From assembly GCF_030145185.1 (NCBI RefSeq), contig NZ_JAQYWB010000043.1:1-53160 (forward strand): a DNA stretch of 53,160 nucleotides, read 5' to 3'. The first letter of the stretch is position 1; every line of letters begins with the position of its first letter. This DNA comes from Desulfoluna sp. (GTDB taxonomy: Bacteria; Desulfobacterota; Desulfobacteria; Desulfobacterales; Desulfolunaceae). A program made the translations under genes and the position numbers. Below the pieces are notes generated by a model. That model was not told the origin of the DNA and made no database searches. It saw nothing but the letters and a program-made list of their open reading frames with translations. Positions 1-12,135 of the stretch are shown here, one piece after another.

Positions 1-2357
<2,357 letters not shown>

Positions 2358-2474
2358 GATCCCTTGCCTCTTCTTTACTTTTTTGCGCTCATTTAAACGG
2401 CAGTTCTCTTCATGCTCCATGGGACAAAGGGCCTGTGGGTCGCCCTTGCCCCTCGATTGAATGCGAATTTCAGG

Positions 2475-2505
2475 CAAAAAAAAACAGGGCACCAAAGGCC
2501 CTGTT
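2475..2505 (-). terminator. Intrinsic terminator between carA and carB
   Basis: Two 8-bp arms (AACAGGGC 2483-2490 and GCCCTGTT 2498-2505) form a hairpin that, read on the minus strand, is followed by an unbroken run of nine T. It begins 1 base after the carA stop codon and 118 bases before the carB start. It should end or attenuate carA transcription, so carB probably depends on read-through or on its own promoter. Confidence 0.85.
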
Positions 2506-2506
2506 C

Positions 2507-3643
2507 TTAAGCAGTGAAATTCTCCATCATGGAGACAAATTCATCAAAAAGATACTGGGCATCGTTGGGCCCCGGAGACGCCTCCGGATGGTACTGGACG
2601 CTGAGAACGGGATGAACGCGGTGCCGCAAGCCTTCCACGGTTCGGTCGTTCAGGTTGATATGGGAGACATCCACATCGGCCCCGGAAAGGCTCTCCATAT
2701 CCGCTGCAAAGCCATGATTCTGGCTGGTGATCTCCACCTTGCCGCTGGCAATATTCTGCACAGGCTGGTTTCCCCCCCGGTGACCGAACTTCAGCTTGTA
2801 GGTCTTGCCGCCCAGGGCGATGCTCATGATCTGATGACCCAGGCAGATGCCAAAAATGGGCCGGAACCCAATCAGGGCCTTCACGGTCTCCACGGCATAG
2901 ATCACAGGTTCGGGGTCGCCGGGGCCATTGGAGAGAAAGATCCCGTCGGGATTCATCGCCTTTATCACCTCAGCGGAGGTTGTGGCGGGCACCACAATCA
3001 CTTCACAGCCGGACGCTTCCAACAGGCGAATGATGTTAAACTTGATGCCGAAGTCAAAGGCCACCACCGCTTTTTTCTCACCCCGCGCGGAAAAAAGATC
3101 GGCGCTCAAGGTTTCCTGAATAAAGACGGGGATGTCATTGACCAGGCGGTAGGGTTTGTCCGTAGAGACCTCACTCGCCAGATCACACCCGACCATAGAG
3201 GGGAGGGTTTTCGCCTTCTCCACCAGGCTCTCCGGGTTCTCAACCTCTGTGGAGATGATGCCCCGCATGGCGCCTTTGTTTCTAAGGTGCAGGGTCAAGG
3301 CCCGGGTATCGAGCTCGTCGATGCCCATGACGCTGGACGCCTTCAGGTAGTCGGCCAGGCTCATATCCGCCCGCCAGTTGCTGTAGTCGTCCTGGTACTC
3401 CCGGACGATCAGGGCAGAGGCCTGAATACGAGAGGACTCCACATCTTCGCGGCTCACGCCGTAATTTCCGATGAGGGGGTAGGTCATGGTGACCATCTGG
3501 CCTCGGTAGGAGGGGTCGGTGATAATTTCCTGGTACCCCGTCATGCTGGTGTTGAAGACGACCTCTCCACCCACCTCGCCGGGACCGGTAAAACTTCGGC
3601 ACGAAAAAATTCGGCCGTCTTCGAGGGCAAGCAGTGCTTTCAT
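2507..3643 (-). CDS. carA: Carbamoyl-phosphate synthase small subunit (glutamine amidotransferase)
   Basis: Hydrolyses glutamine and passes ammonia to CarB. The 378-residue protein begins [13 protein letters not shown], has the CarA-specific N-terminal domain, and a C-terminal class I amidotransferase domain with the nucleophile loop GICLGHQ and the His-Glu pair in [11 protein letters not shown]. The length matches the family (about 380). The frame is open further upstream to 3700, but the ATG at 3643 has AAGGA eight bases before it and fits the family N-terminus. It is divided from carB by an intrinsic terminator, unlike the tightly coupled carAB of many bacteria. Confidence 0.97.
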   Translation of the reverse strand: MKALLALEDGRIFSCRSFTGPGEVGGEVVFNTSMTGYQEIITDPSYRGQMVTMTYPLIGNYGVSREDVESSRIQASALIVREYQDDYSNWRADMSLADYLKASSVMGIDELDTRALTLHLRNKGAMRGIISTEVENPESLVEKAKTLPSMVGCDLASEVSTDKPYRLVNDIPVFIQETLSADLFSARGEKKAVVAFDFGIKFNIIRLLEASGCEVIVVPATTSAEVIKAMNPDGIFLSNGPGDPEPVIYAVETVKALIGFRPIFGICLGHQIMSIALGGKTYKLKFGHRGGNQPVQNIASGKVEITSQNHGFAADMESLSGADVDVSHINLNDRTVEGLRHRVHPVLSVQYHPEASPGPNDAQYLFDEFVSMMENFTA

Positions 3644-3802
3644 GAAAGGTGATTCCTTATTTGACAGGTGATGCGAGAATGCCGAAGGGCGGCCCTGCAA
3701 AGCCCGTCCATAATGCTTGAATCATGGTGAGATGGATCAATGGATCCATCGTCATTACGGATCTTTGAAGAAGGGTATTCCTTTCCCAAAGTCCGCGCGC
3801 AA

Positions 3803-3841
3803 CTATCCCGCTTCTTACGCTGAAGGTAAAAAGCGGGATAG
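3803..3841. other. Perfect 11-bp inverted repeat in the glt-carA gap
   Basis: CTATCCCGCTT (3803-3813) is repeated in inverse at 3831-3841 with a 17-base loop. It lies between the end of the gltA-like gene (3950) and the start of carA (3643), all minus strand. There is no T-run on either side, so it is not a standard intrinsic terminator; it could be an RNA structure in the carA leader or a Rho-linked 3' end. Confidence 0.5.
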
Positions 3842-3949
3842 CAATAAACCAATGGAAACGGTCGGCTGTTGTGTCGTGTGAAGAGAGAAAGGCTTAGATG
3901 GAATCATGCACTCCGTTTGGAACCGGCCCATGTTCCCAGGCCCCTCTCT

Positions 3950-6292
3950 TTATCCCATCGGGGTATTGGTGATGAGGGTCCAGACCCCGCAAGGACAGGC
4001 GTCGGCGCAAAAGCCGCAGCCAATACAGCGATCTGTCTTCACCACATACTCAAAAGGCGAGGTCGGGTTCCCCGTCTCGCGCCTTTCAATCGCCTCTTTG
4101 GGGCACAAGGTAGCACAGATTCCACAGTCTCTGCAACTCCCACATGACGAACATTCGCTGCCACACTTCTGAATATCTTCATAAACCGAGAGTCTGGGGT
4201 CGAAATAGGCCAGATTCATGCGCTCTTTGGCGATCACCTTTCGGGGGTCCCGCCCTGCCGGACGCTTGCCCTTGCTGATGGCGTCGATGGTCTCTGCCGT
4301 CCGTCGCCCGCCACCGATGGCGTCGGTGATGAGGCCCAACCCCGTGATATCGCCAATGGCAAAAATCGAGGGGTCCGTGGTCTGTCCGTTCTCATCCACG
4401 GACACATACCCGTTCGGGGCGATGGCCACGCTTCGGGGCAGAAAATCCGGATCGGCCATGTCCCCGATGGAGAGGATCACGGTATCGGCACCCAGGAGCT
4501 CTCCGTCGTCCAGGAGCACCCCATTTCCGGTGATCTCCCGGGTAAAACAGGGCCACTTGAACTGAGCCCCCGCCTTTTCGGCGGCGTCCTTCTCTTCGCC
4601 AAAGGCGGCGGGTGCCTGAATGTCGATGAGGGTCACCTCTTCGGCCCCGCAGCGCACCGCCTCGGTGGCAGCATCACAGGCCGAGTTACCGGCCCCGATG
4701 ATCACCACCCTCTTGCCGGGCTTGGCCACGCCGGACTTGGCGTCGGCCAGAAAAACATTGCCGGTGATGAGTCGCTCTTTTCCAGGGATATCGAGCATCC
4801 GGGGCTTCTGGGCTCCGGCAGCGATCACGATAAAATCGTGGTCCCCCTTCATCCGGTCCAGCTCAACCGCCGTCAAAGGCTGCTGGAGATGAACCTGGGG
4901 CAAAATCTCGCTGATACGTGACAGCTCTGCATCCAACACCTCCTTGGGAATCCGGCTTTCGGGAATCACCGCAGCGATCTTTCCCCCAAGGGTGGGGGCG
5001 GTGTCGAAGACCACGGGGTCATGGCCGCCCATCCGAAGCTGCCAGGCCACAGAGATCCCTGCGGGACCCCCGCCGATCACGGCGACCTTTCGCCCCGAGA
5101 CCTCGGGCACCTGGGGCACCTTCGCCAGAATACTCGCCTTGCCCAGCTGCTTGATGTCGATGGAGGGCATAAAGGCCGACTGCTTGGTACAGGCCGCCAT
5201 GCAGGGGTTGGGACAGAGGTAGCCGCACACCGTGGCAGGAAAAGGGGTGTAATGAAGGGCCAACTCCACCGCCTCATCCACCAGACCGTTACGCACCAGG
5301 CCCCAGCGCTCCTGGACGGGAATGCCGGAAGGACAGGCCCCCTGGCAGGGTGCCACGTACTTCTGGTTCTCCCAGACCGGCACAAAACGCCGCAAGTCGC
5401 CGGTGGTGATCACCGGGATATGGCTCATGTCGAGATCGGTGAGATCCCCAATAAGACCGCCCTCTCCCAGCTCACGGTCCCACACCTCCCGCCGGAAAGA
5501 GTCCATGGAGCGAATGGAGCGTCCCATCTTATCCTGGGGGCTGCGGGCCACAAGTAACTGCCAGTCCTCACGACGGGCCAGCTTGGTGGTGACCTCGTCC
5601 CGGCCGATGCGCGTGAGAAAAGATTTTAAGTTGGCCGAGAGCCACTCCCAGTCCTCATCGGTGATGGGTGCCATGCGGGCATCGCCCTGGCTGTAGCCTT
5701 TGATGGGGCCACGGAAAAAGACCCGCCCCCCCACCATACCCACCAGGGGACGGTACCCCAGGACGTTCTCCTCATTCTGGGGCTGACAACCGCAGACCAC
5801 GGCGGTGCCACCGGCCATAAACTCGCCGAAATAGTCTCCGGTGGAGCCCAGGACCCACAGCTCCGGCGGTTCAAACCGGGGGTTCTCCTTGGTCATGGTC
5901 ATGCCGCGGGCGCCTAGGTTGCCTCCCACGGAGATGCGTCCCTGGGCCATGGCGTTGGCCGCGCCGTTGGAGGCGTTGCCGTGGACGATGATTTCGGCAC
6001 CGGCGTTGAGCCAGCCGATGTCGTCGGAGGCGGCCCCCATGATTTCAATCGTTGTATTGGGAAACCCCATGGAACCGGTCCGCTGGCCACAGGTGCCAGT
6101 GATCCTGACCGTCACCTTCTCATCGCCGGCGCCATGAAGGCGCCCTCCGATGCCGTGCTGGCCCAGGGCATCCACCTCTATCTGACGGTACCCTTTGGCA
6201 ATCGCCTTCTGGATCTTCTCTTCCAGGTCACGCGAGGCGATGCGGGTTCCCTCTTCCTTTCCATGGATGGTCAATTTTGTCTTGCTCTTCAT
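3950..6292 (-). CDS. Glutamate synthase: GltB3 (GXGXG) domain fused to GltA/GltD-type FAD/NAD(P) oxidoreductase with C-terminal ferredoxin domain
   Basis: Likely the electron-input subunit of an archaeal-type glutamate synthase. The 780-residue protein reads, in order: residues about 20-230, the right-handed beta-helix GXGXG domain of GltB (GQHGIGGRLHGAG, GRISVGGNLGARG, GGRVFFRGPIKGYS); about 315-345 and 370-400, cysteine clusters of the GltD N-terminal iron-sulfur region (PCQGACPSGIP, CGYLCPNPCMAAC); about 410, FAD site VIGGGPAGIS; about 555, NAD(P) site VIIGAGNSACD; FAIGDITGLG near 665; and about 710-775, two ferredoxin-like clusters (CRDCGICATLCP, CIGCGFCADACPCG). It starts 5 bases after gltB2 stops. 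Fusion of the GltB3 domain to this oxidoreductase is the unusual point. Confidence 0.9.
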   Translation of the reverse strand: MKSKTKLTIHGKEEGTRIASRDLEEKIQKAIAKGYRQIEVDALGQHGIGGRLHGAGDEKVTVRITGTCGQRTGSMGFPNTTIEIMGAASDDIGWLNAGAEIIVHGNASNGAANAMAQGRISVGGNLGARGMTMTKENPRFEPPELWVLGSTGDYFGEFMAGGTAVVCGCQPQNEENVLGYRPLVGMVGGRVFFRGPIKGYSQGDARMAPITDEDWEWLSANLKSFLTRIGRDEVTTKLARREDWQLLVARSPQDKMGRSIRSMDSFRREVWDRELGEGGLIGDLTDLDMSHIPVITTGDLRRFVPVWENQKYVAPCQGACPSGIPVQERWGLVRNGLVDEAVELALHYTPFPATVCGYLCPNPCMAACTKQSAFMPSIDIKQLGKASILAKVPQVPEVSGRKVAVIGGGPAGISVAWQLRMGGHDPVVFDTAPTLGGKIAAVIPESRIPKEVLDAELSRISEILPQVHLQQPLTAVELDRMKGDHDFIVIAAGAQKPRMLDIPGKERLITGNVFLADAKSGVAKPGKRVVIIGAGNSACDAATEAVRCGAEEVTLIDIQAPAAFGEEKDAAEKAGAQFKWPCFTREITGNGVLLDDGELLGADTVILSIGDMADPDFLPRSVAIAPNGYVSVDENGQTTDPSIFAIGDITGLGLITDAIGGGRRTAETIDAISKGKRPAGRDPRKVIAKERMNLAYFDPRLSVYEDIQKCGSECSSCGSCRDCGICATLCPKEAIERRETGNPTSPFEYVVKTDRCIGCGFCADACPCGVWTLITNTPMG

Positions 6293-6297
6293 GTTGG

Positions 6298-7935
6298 TTA
6301 CACCATGTATTTGATATCGAGACGTTCTGCCGCGTCGCGGTCGTCAATCCCCAGAGCATCGGACATACCGATGGGCAGGGAGGTGGATCGGCCAAGGGGA
6401 GCTATGATCTTTTTGAGTTCGGTATCAAAGGAGAGATACATATCCACCACGCGCTGGGCCACATGCTCAGGGTCGAGGCGACGGTAAAGCCTCGGATCCT
6501 GGGAGGTGATGCCCTTGGGGCAGATCCCCAGGTTGCAGACGTTGCACCGATCGGACTCGGAGCCGAGACAGCCGGCCGCCGCCTGCATGACATATTTACC
6601 GGTCTGCACCATGCTGGCCCCCAGCATAATCAGAGAGGCCGCATTGGCCGCTAAGTTCCCGTTCTTCCCGATGCCGCCTCCGGCCGACAGGGGCAATTCG
6701 TTCTCCATGCCGATCTCCACCAGGGTCTTGTAGCAATCCCGAAGGCTGGAGGCGATGGGATGCCCCATGTGGTTCATGGACACGTTGTAGGCCGCCCCGG
6801 TGCCACCGTCCTCGCCATCGATGGCAAGCCCTGCCGCATAGGGGTTTCGGGTGAGGTTGTTCAGCACCGCCAGGGAGGTGGAAGAGGCGGAAATCTTCGG
6901 ATACACCGGCACCCGGAATCCCCAGGCCATGGACATGGACTGGATCATCTTGGCCACAGACTCCTCGATGGAGTACTGGGTCTGATGGGTGGGCGGGCTG
7001 GGAAGGCTCACCCCGGTGGGGACCCCCCGAATGGCCGCGATCAGTTTATTGACTTTATGCCACATCAAGAGGCCGCCGTCCCCGGGCTTGGCCCCTTGCC
7101 CATATTTGATCTCGATGGCGCAGGGGTCCACCTTCATCTCCGGAATGGCGTGAATAATCTCATCCCATCCGAAATAGCCGGAGGCGACCTGCAAAATCAC
7201 ATACTTTAAAAATTCAGACCGCAGCAGGCGCGGAGGGCATCCACCCTCACCGGTGCAGATACGCACGGGCATCCCGAGCTCTTCGTTCAGATAGGCCACC
7301 CCCATCTGAAGTCCCTCCCACATGGTGGGGGAGAGAGCCCCGAAGCTCATGCCGCCGATGACCAGGGGATAGATCTCCCGAACCGGGGGGACCCACTCGC
7401 CCTTCAGGTGACGCTGAAGCTGCTCTTTGGGGGGCAGCACCCGACCCAGCAGGGTCTTGATTTCAAATTCGTGGCGCCCGGCATCCAGGGCCGGATCGGT
7501 CAGCATGGAGATCCGGGTAAACTTGATGCGGTCAAGAATCCCCGCCCCTTCCGATTTCCGCCGCCCGCCCCGCGTGAGGGGCTGGCCGCCCTGGTCCGTA
7601 TGGTAACGCTGCTTATCCGATTCGTCGTTTCTGCGTGGAAGAATCGCATCGTTGGGGCAGACCTGGGAACACATGCCGCATCCGATGCAGGCATGCTTGG
7701 GCTCGGTCTTCTGACGAACCCCGTAAAAAAGAGAGTAACGGTTCTCCACCTTGCCGGTGAGTCCCAAAGGGACCTCGACCTGCCGCTTACGAAAGACCCC
7801 GAGTTCAATGGCTTTTACCGGACAAACCGCCGTGCACTGCCCGCAGAGGGTGCAGGCCTCTTTGTTCCAGTCGATCTGCCAGTGGAGATCTTTGAGGCTT
7901 AATGAGGAAGGTGTAATCGTTCCGTTTGTCGACAT
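6298..7935 (-). CDS. Glutamate synthase FMN-binding central domain with N-terminal ferredoxin domain (GltB2-type)
   Basis: Catalytic synthase part: converts 2-oxoglutarate plus ammonia to glutamate on FMN and a 3Fe-4S cluster. The 545-residue protein has two ferredoxin motifs near residues 28-42 (CTLCGQCTAVCP) and 82-94 (CIGCGMCSQVCP). The Glu_synthase TIM barrel follows (VIGGMSFGALS, EIKYGQGAKPGDGG, DGEDGGTGAA, SAGGGIGKNG), then the cysteine motif CNVCNLGICPKG near residue 470. There is a strong GGAGG before the ATG, inside the 3' end of gltB1. The two genes overlap by 37 bases, which argues for translational coupling. Confidence 0.93.
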   Translation of the reverse strand: MSTNGTITPSSLSLKDLHWQIDWNKEACTLCGQCTAVCPVKAIELGVFRKRQVEVPLGLTGKVENRYSLFYGVRQKTEPKHACIGCGMCSQVCPNDAILPRRNDESDKQRYHTDQGGQPLTRGGRRKSEGAGILDRIKFTRISMLTDPALDAGRHEFEIKTLLGRVLPPKEQLQRHLKGEWVPPVREIYPLVIGGMSFGALSPTMWEGLQMGVAYLNEELGMPVRICTGEGGCPPRLLRSEFLKYVILQVASGYFGWDEIIHAIPEMKVDPCAIEIKYGQGAKPGDGGLLMWHKVNKLIAAIRGVPTGVSLPSPPTHQTQYSIEESVAKMIQSMSMAWGFRVPVYPKISASSTSLAVLNNLTRNPYAAGLAIDGEDGGTGAAYNVSMNHMGHPIASSLRDCYKTLVEIGMENELPLSAGGGIGKNGNLAANAASLIMLGASMVQTGKYVMQAAAGCLGSESDRCNVCNLGICPKGITSQDPRLYRRLDPEHVAQRVVDMYLSFDTELKKIIAPLGRSTSLPIGMSDALGIDDRDAAERLDIKYMV

Positions 7936-9029
7936 ATCTGAACCTCCTGACGATCGGGACCCACAATGGCCGTGTCGAGATACATGGGTTGAAAATCTTT
8001 GGACTTGTCACGGTCGGGAATGGCGGAGTCCAATCCGCAAATCTCCGAAGAATACGCGTAGGTTCCCGGCCGCCCGCCAATCACTCCAGGGCGCAGTTTC
8101 TTTCGATCCTGGACCATGAACAGGCTGTGATCCGGCAGGCTGCCGATCACACAATTGGGCCCGTCAATGATCAGGCGCCTGCAGGTCTGCTTCAACTGAG
8201 TGAGCAGATCCGCGTTGGGGTGGGAGGCCAGGGCATCCCCAGCCAGGGGGGTGATGATGTGTTTGTAAAATTCCAGCCCCAGGCCCAGCTCCTTTTGCAT
8301 GTAATGCAAAATGTGGGTAAACACCTCCGAGTCGGAGTTAAACCCCATGTACCCCTCAAATCCGCGCTTCTGCAAAAACTCCCGGATGGGAATAAAGGCC
8401 GTGTTCTCACCGTTGGTCATGGTGGAGAATCCCTGGACGAAAAAGGGATGGCAGGCATACAGGTTGATGGCGTAGTTGGTGTTCTGTCGCCCCTGGGCCA
8501 TGACAATGCGCGCCTGGATATCGTTGGCGTCGAGTTTCAGGTAACGCCCCACGGTGAGGGGATCGCCGATCTCCTTGATCATGATGACATCGGGCCAGAA
8601 GGAAAAGACGATCATGTCTTTCTCCTCTTCCCCCATGCCGCGGAGCTCCAGTCGAATGCGGGTGAGTTCCGTCTGCTTCCGCTCCCAGGTCCACTCCTCC
8701 CACTCATCGGGATATTCGTAGGCACGAATCAAGTAGATACCCCGTTTGGGAATGCCTTCAGGCGGGGTTTTGTCTAATTTAAACGAAATCTTGTATTTGG
8801 TAATAAACCCCTTCTCCATCATCTTGACGTCCAGACGACGAAGCCCCGCCTCGGTAAAAATACCCGAGAGGATGGGCGCATCCTTCATGGTTTCAAACGG
8901 TCCCCCAAGGTCCCTCAAAAAGAGACCGACCCCGGAGCCGTCATGGCCTTCCCGCATCACATCCAGAGCCTCAAGGGCCACCATGGGTGACACGGGATCT
9001 TCGCTGGTGATTGCAAACAAACGACACAT
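7899..9029 (-). CDS. Glutamate synthase glutaminase domain (GltB1-type, class II amidotransferase)
   Basis: Stand-alone glutaminase subunit that supplies ammonia to the GltB2 barrel. The 376-residue protein starts MCRLFAITSEDP, so Cys2 becomes the N-terminal nucleophile after Met removal, as in class II (Ntn) amidotransferases. Further family signs are REGHDGSGVGLFL, TNGENTAF and GFNSDSEVFTH, which match the glutamine-binding N-G and D/SDSE motifs. A clear GGAGAAAC ribosome site precedes the ATG. It is first in the operon gltB1-gltB2-gltB3/A, in line with the split archaeal organisation. Confidence 0.9.
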   Translation of the reverse strand: MCRLFAITSEDPVSPMVALEALDVMREGHDGSGVGLFLRDLGGPFETMKDAPILSGIFTEAGLRRLDVKMMEKGFITKYKISFKLDKTPPEGIPKRGIYLIRAYEYPDEWEEWTWERKQTELTRIRLELRGMGEEEKDMIVFSFWPDVIMIKEIGDPLTVGRYLKLDANDIQARIVMAQGRQNTNYAINLYACHPFFVQGFSTMTNGENTAFIPIREFLQKRGFEGYMGFNSDSEVFTHILHYMQKELGLGLEFYKHIITPLAGDALASHPNADLLTQLKQTCRRLIIDGPNCVIGSLPDHSLFMVQDRKKLRPGVIGGRPGTYAYSSEICGLDSAIPDRDKSKDFQPMYLDTAIVGPDRQEVQICRQTERLHLPH

Positions 9030-9864
9030 CTTTGTTTCTCCTTACACGGGTGCGAATCCATATCCCACATGAGAACAAACCCTTTCACGCTCAATCAAAA
9101 AAACAGCGTAAAACGATCTGAGTGTTTACCGAACCATTCCCCTTCCTCATACAAGCCAGTCGGCCAGGGTGAGCCCAACCCGTGAATCGGTCGCAGCCTT
9201 TTTTAAAACAGGCAGGGCCTCAAAAAAGATAGCTATCCCTGCAGAGATGGCTTTCGCCAGCCTTCCGGGAAAACCGTCGGGTGAGATGCATGAAGTAAAC
9301 CAGGTGCAGATGTCGCAAAAGCCCTCTGCGAGAGCTCTTCCAAATCTATCCATCGTGGGTGGTAAATCGTAATTATTACCGAAGTGAGACAAGAAAATCA
9401 ATGATTTTAGTTTATTACAGAAATATATCAGATACCAGATACAAAATACACCGTTTCTGCGCGTTGGGAGAATCCCGCGTTGCGAAGCCTGCGAACGCTG
9501 AAACGAAAGGATATTCCTCTTTTTTAATAGAGAATCTAAAAAAAGCGCATTCATAACAGTTAAAGTGACGATTTTAGCCTGATGTCAGAAATATCACACA
9601 TCAACAAGGCCCTGTAATCTCCCCGGGGAAGTCCATGCCAGGGTCCTCCCCGGAGGGGCTCTCGCCGAAAAAATCGAACCCGACGCGTCAAAAAAACAGT
9701 CACCCTGAAAGAAAAGGCCCCTGGTCCAGGCCTGGGGGGCCGGGAAAACGGGTGACCCGGAGGCAGTCTTGGGGTCCGAAAAGACATGTCACGGCTCCGT
9801 TCCCCAAAAAGCCTTCTATGGTTAAAGTTCGGGGCAAAAACGTGCCTCCGGCGGAAAGGTGTGC
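9030..9864. other. Intergenic stretch, no convincing gene
   Basis: Upstream region of the glt operon; its promoter is expected within the first few hundred bases, but no clean -35/-10 pair stood out. A minus-strand frame 9147-9353 would give a 68-residue product beginning MDRFGRALAEGF, but it has no clear ribosome site and no recognisable family. Other frames here are opposed and have odd composition. I treat the stretch as non-coding. Confidence 0.5.
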
Positions 9865-9980
9865 CACCTTGAAAGCAGGTTGCAAATGCGCTTTGGGCTT
9901 TAGATTTACCCAAGATTGTTTTTTAAGACCTGTTGGTTAAACGTTTCAAACGTTTATCCCCCGGCAGGGCCGACGGAGGC
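9865..9980. repeat. Degenerate copy (A) of the dispersed inverted-repeat element
   Basis: Carries two modules found again in the element at 18379-18820: CACCTTGAAAGCAGGTTGC (9865-9883) and TTTTTTAAGACCTGT (9919-9933). The second is followed by the near-perfect palindrome 9938-9956 (TAAACGTTT-C-AAACGTTTA) and a CCGGCAGGGCCGACGGAGGC stretch at 9961-9980. The GTAACNATTCAGC ends seen on copies B and C are absent, so it looks like a decayed or truncated member. Confidence 0.65.
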
Positions 9981-9984
9981 ACCA

Positions 9985-10022
9985 CAAAAAAAACCAGGAT
10001 GCATCCGCATCCCGGTTTTTTT
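9985..10022 (-). terminator. Intrinsic terminator downstream of asd (bidirectional in form)
   Basis: Hairpin AAACCAGGATGC / GCATCCCGGTTT with A-run on the left and T-run on the right, 58 bases past the asd stop. On the minus strand the stem ends in eight T. Confidence 0.85.
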
Positions 10023-10079
10023 ATAGACTATCTGGTATCTATCCCGCCTTCATGCAAGGCAAAAGGAAGGCCTCTGAAT

Positions 10080-11189
10080 TTAAGCGGAGAGTTTTTCTAC
10101 GGCAATATTCAGCATGCGACGCACGGGCTCTGCAGCCCCCCAGAGGAGCTGATCCCCCACGGTAAACAGGCTGATATAACCGGGGCCGAGGTTCAGCTTC
10201 CGGATGCGCCCCACGGGAACGGTCAGGGTGCCGGAGACGGCCGTGGGGGTCAAGGCACTTAAGGTCTCTTCCTTGGTGTTGGGCACCACCTTGACCCAGT
10301 CATTGGCCGACGCGAGCAGGCGCTCCACCTCCGCAATATCCAGATCATCTTTAAGCTTCATCGTAATCGCCTGGCTGTGACAGCGCATGGTGCCGATACG
10401 CACACAGATCCCGTCTATGGGAATGGGAGAATCGCTCTCAAGGATCTTGTTGGTTTCCGCGACGCCCTTCCACTCTTCCCGGGTCTGTCCATTTTCCATG
10501 GGGCTGTCGATCCAGGGGATCAGACTTCCGGCCAGGGGAGCACCGAAATTGTCCGTGGGAAAGGCCTCCGACCGCATGGCCTGTGTCACTGCGGTGTCCA
10601 CGGCAGCCACAGGGCCATCTAAAATGGGCTGAGCCGCGTCGTTGATGGCTCCCATCTGGGAGACCAGCTCTTTCATGTTCTTGGCACCGGCACCGGAGGC
10701 GGCCTGATAGGTCATGGAAGTGAGCCACTCCACCTGTCCCGCCTCAAAGAGACCCCCAAGGGCCATCAGCATCAGGCTGACCGTGCAGTTGCCGCCGATA
10801 AAATCTCGGATACCCGCGTCAAATCCCTTATCGATGACGTGACGGTTCACGGGATCCAACACAATCAAGCTCTTCTCGGACATGCGCAGAGCGGACGCCG
10901 CATCGATCCAGACACCTGTCCAACCGGACTCACGAAGCTGGGGGTGCACCTTTTTGGTGTAATCGCTGCCCTGGCAGGAGAGGATAATCTCCATCCCTTT
11001 GAGAAGATCCACGTCAAAACCATCTTGAAGAAGCGGGATCTCTTTTCCAATCTCCGGCCCCTTCTGACCAGCCTGACTGGTGGTAAAAAAGATCGGATCA
11101 ATGTTTTTAAAATCGTTTTCTGCCCGCATTCTCTCCATGAGAACCGATCCAACCATCCCTCTCCAACCGACAATACCTACCTTCACCAT
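10080..11189 (-). CDS. asd: Aspartate-semialdehyde dehydrogenase
   Basis: Reduces aspartyl phosphate to aspartate semialdehyde with NADPH, the branch point to lysine/diaminopimelate, threonine and methionine. The 369-residue protein begins [17 protein letters not shown] (NADP-binding loop). It contains the catalytic-cysteine motif [15 protein letters not shown] near residue 135, and [11 protein letters not shown] near 265 with the catalytic His. Length and motifs match the E. coli-type enzyme rather than the shorter Gram-positive type. The ATG at 11189 is preceded by GAGGAG; an upstream extension to 11231 is unlikely. It lies 38 bases after the TPR gene and probably shares its transcript; a terminator follows. 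Confidence 0.95.
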   Translation of the reverse strand: MVKVGIVGWRGMVGSVLMERMRAENDFKNIDPIFFTTSQAGQKGPEIGKEIPLLQDGFDVDLLKGMEIILSCQGSDYTKKVHPQLRESGWTGVWIDAASALRMSEKSLIVLDPVNRHVIDKGFDAGIRDFIGGNCTVSLMLMALGGLFEAGQVEWLTSMTYQAASGAGAKNMKELVSQMGAINDAAQPILDGPVAAVDTAVTQAMRSEAFPTDNFGAPLAGSLIPWIDSPMENGQTREEWKGVAETNKILESDSPIPIDGICVRIGTMRCHSQAITMKLKDDLDIAEVERLLASANDWVKVVPNTKEETLSALTPTAVSGTLTVPVGRIRKLNLGPGYISLFTVGDQLLWGAAEPVRRMLNIAVEKLSA

Positions 11190-11227
11190 GGTTCTCGTGC
11201 TCCTCTTTATGTAAAAACGTCGCTCTG

Positions 11228-11758
11228 TCAATCCATTCCCTGAATGGTCCTGAGAAGTTTCGGGGCCAGGGGAGACCCCGCCCGATACAATTTTCTGTAC
11301 ATCTCAAGGGCCTTCTCAATCTGAGCCGTGCTGTCATAGGCGACCCCCAATCGAAAAAGGGTGGTGTTATCCTCGGGCTTCAACTGTGCCGCCTGATAAA
11401 AAGCCGAAAGAGCTCCGAAGCGATCGCCCTTTTCTTCCTGCAGGTTCCCCAACCGATAGTGAACCTCCCAACTGTCGGGGTGGCGTTCCGCCGCCTCCGT
11501 CAACACATCAACCGCCTTGGATTTTTTATTGATCTTTATATAGCAGTCACTGAGGAGCAGGACCGTCGACGTATCGGCCTCCTCTTCCTTCGCCAGTGAC
11601 TTGTTCAACACCTTCGCGGCGTGCTTGTAGGCTTTCTCCCCATACAGCGCCTTTCCCTCGTCAAAGAGAGGTCCGGCATGGAGGGGTAAGGTCCAGGCGC
11701 TGGCAATGAACATTGCCAGCGCGATGCGGCCCCCTCTGCAAAAACCCGATAAACTCAT
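11228..11758 (-). CDS. Exported tetratricopeptide-repeat protein
   Basis: The 176-residue protein has an N-terminal signal peptide (basic start, hydrophobic [14 protein letters not shown], then HAG as a likely signal peptidase I site near residue 28). About four TPR-like helix pairs follow (for example [21 protein letters not shown] and [20 protein letters not shown]). It is probably a periplasmic scaffold; the partner is unknown. It is encoded directly upstream of asd on the same strand, but no functional link is evident. Confidence 0.8.
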   Translation of the reverse strand: MSLSGFCRGGRIALAMFIASAWTLPLHAGPLFDEGKALYGEKAYKHAAKVLNKSLAKEEEADTSTVLLLSDCYIKINKKSKAVDVLTEAAERHPDSWEVHYRLGNLQEEKGDRFGALSAFYQAAQLKPEDNTTLFRLGVAYDSTAQIEKALEMYRKLYRAGSPLAPKLLRTIQGMD

Positions 11759-12025
11759 GGGCAGTCTCCCGATCTGTAAAGATGGTGCATGGACAAAAAT
11801 CGCCCCCCCAACCGGCTTTTCAGGACAACGTCATGGGGTGCAGAAGAAGATCGATATCGAATCCATTCTCAGGATCGCAGAATCGACGTTTTTCGCGGCT
11901 ATCGTATGAGGATGTCGAAAATCATGGGGAATTTTCCGGGCGGCGTGTTAAAAAACCATCAAGAACCCATAGATAAGCACAAAACCCACGACAACGGCAA
12001 GTCATTATTGCCCCTGGGAAGTCAG

Positions 12026-12060
12026 AAAAAAAGCCCCCCTTCAGGCGGTCCGAGGGGAGG
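12026..12060 (-). terminator. Probable terminator after prmA
   Basis: On the minus strand a CCTCCCCT / AGGGGGG imperfect stem is followed by CTTTTTTT, about 75 bases past the prmA stop. The stem has mismatches, so confidence is moderate. The rest of the 11759-12135 gap shows no gene. Confidence 0.55.
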
Positions 12061-12135
12061 AAAAGCAAGGCTCACCTTTTCCCACACCTCACACGGGATC
12101 CTGAATCACCCCGAGGCGAGCCAGGCGCCCCTGGG

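Noticed and set aside
2435-3652. 405-codon plus-strand frame over carA
   Set aside because: carA on the minus strand has full family motifs; the opposite frame is a by-product of GC-rich third positions.
9147-9554. Minus-strand frame of up to 135 codons upstream of gltB1
   Set aside because: No ribosome site, no recognisable family, opposed by another frame; only weak evidence for coding.
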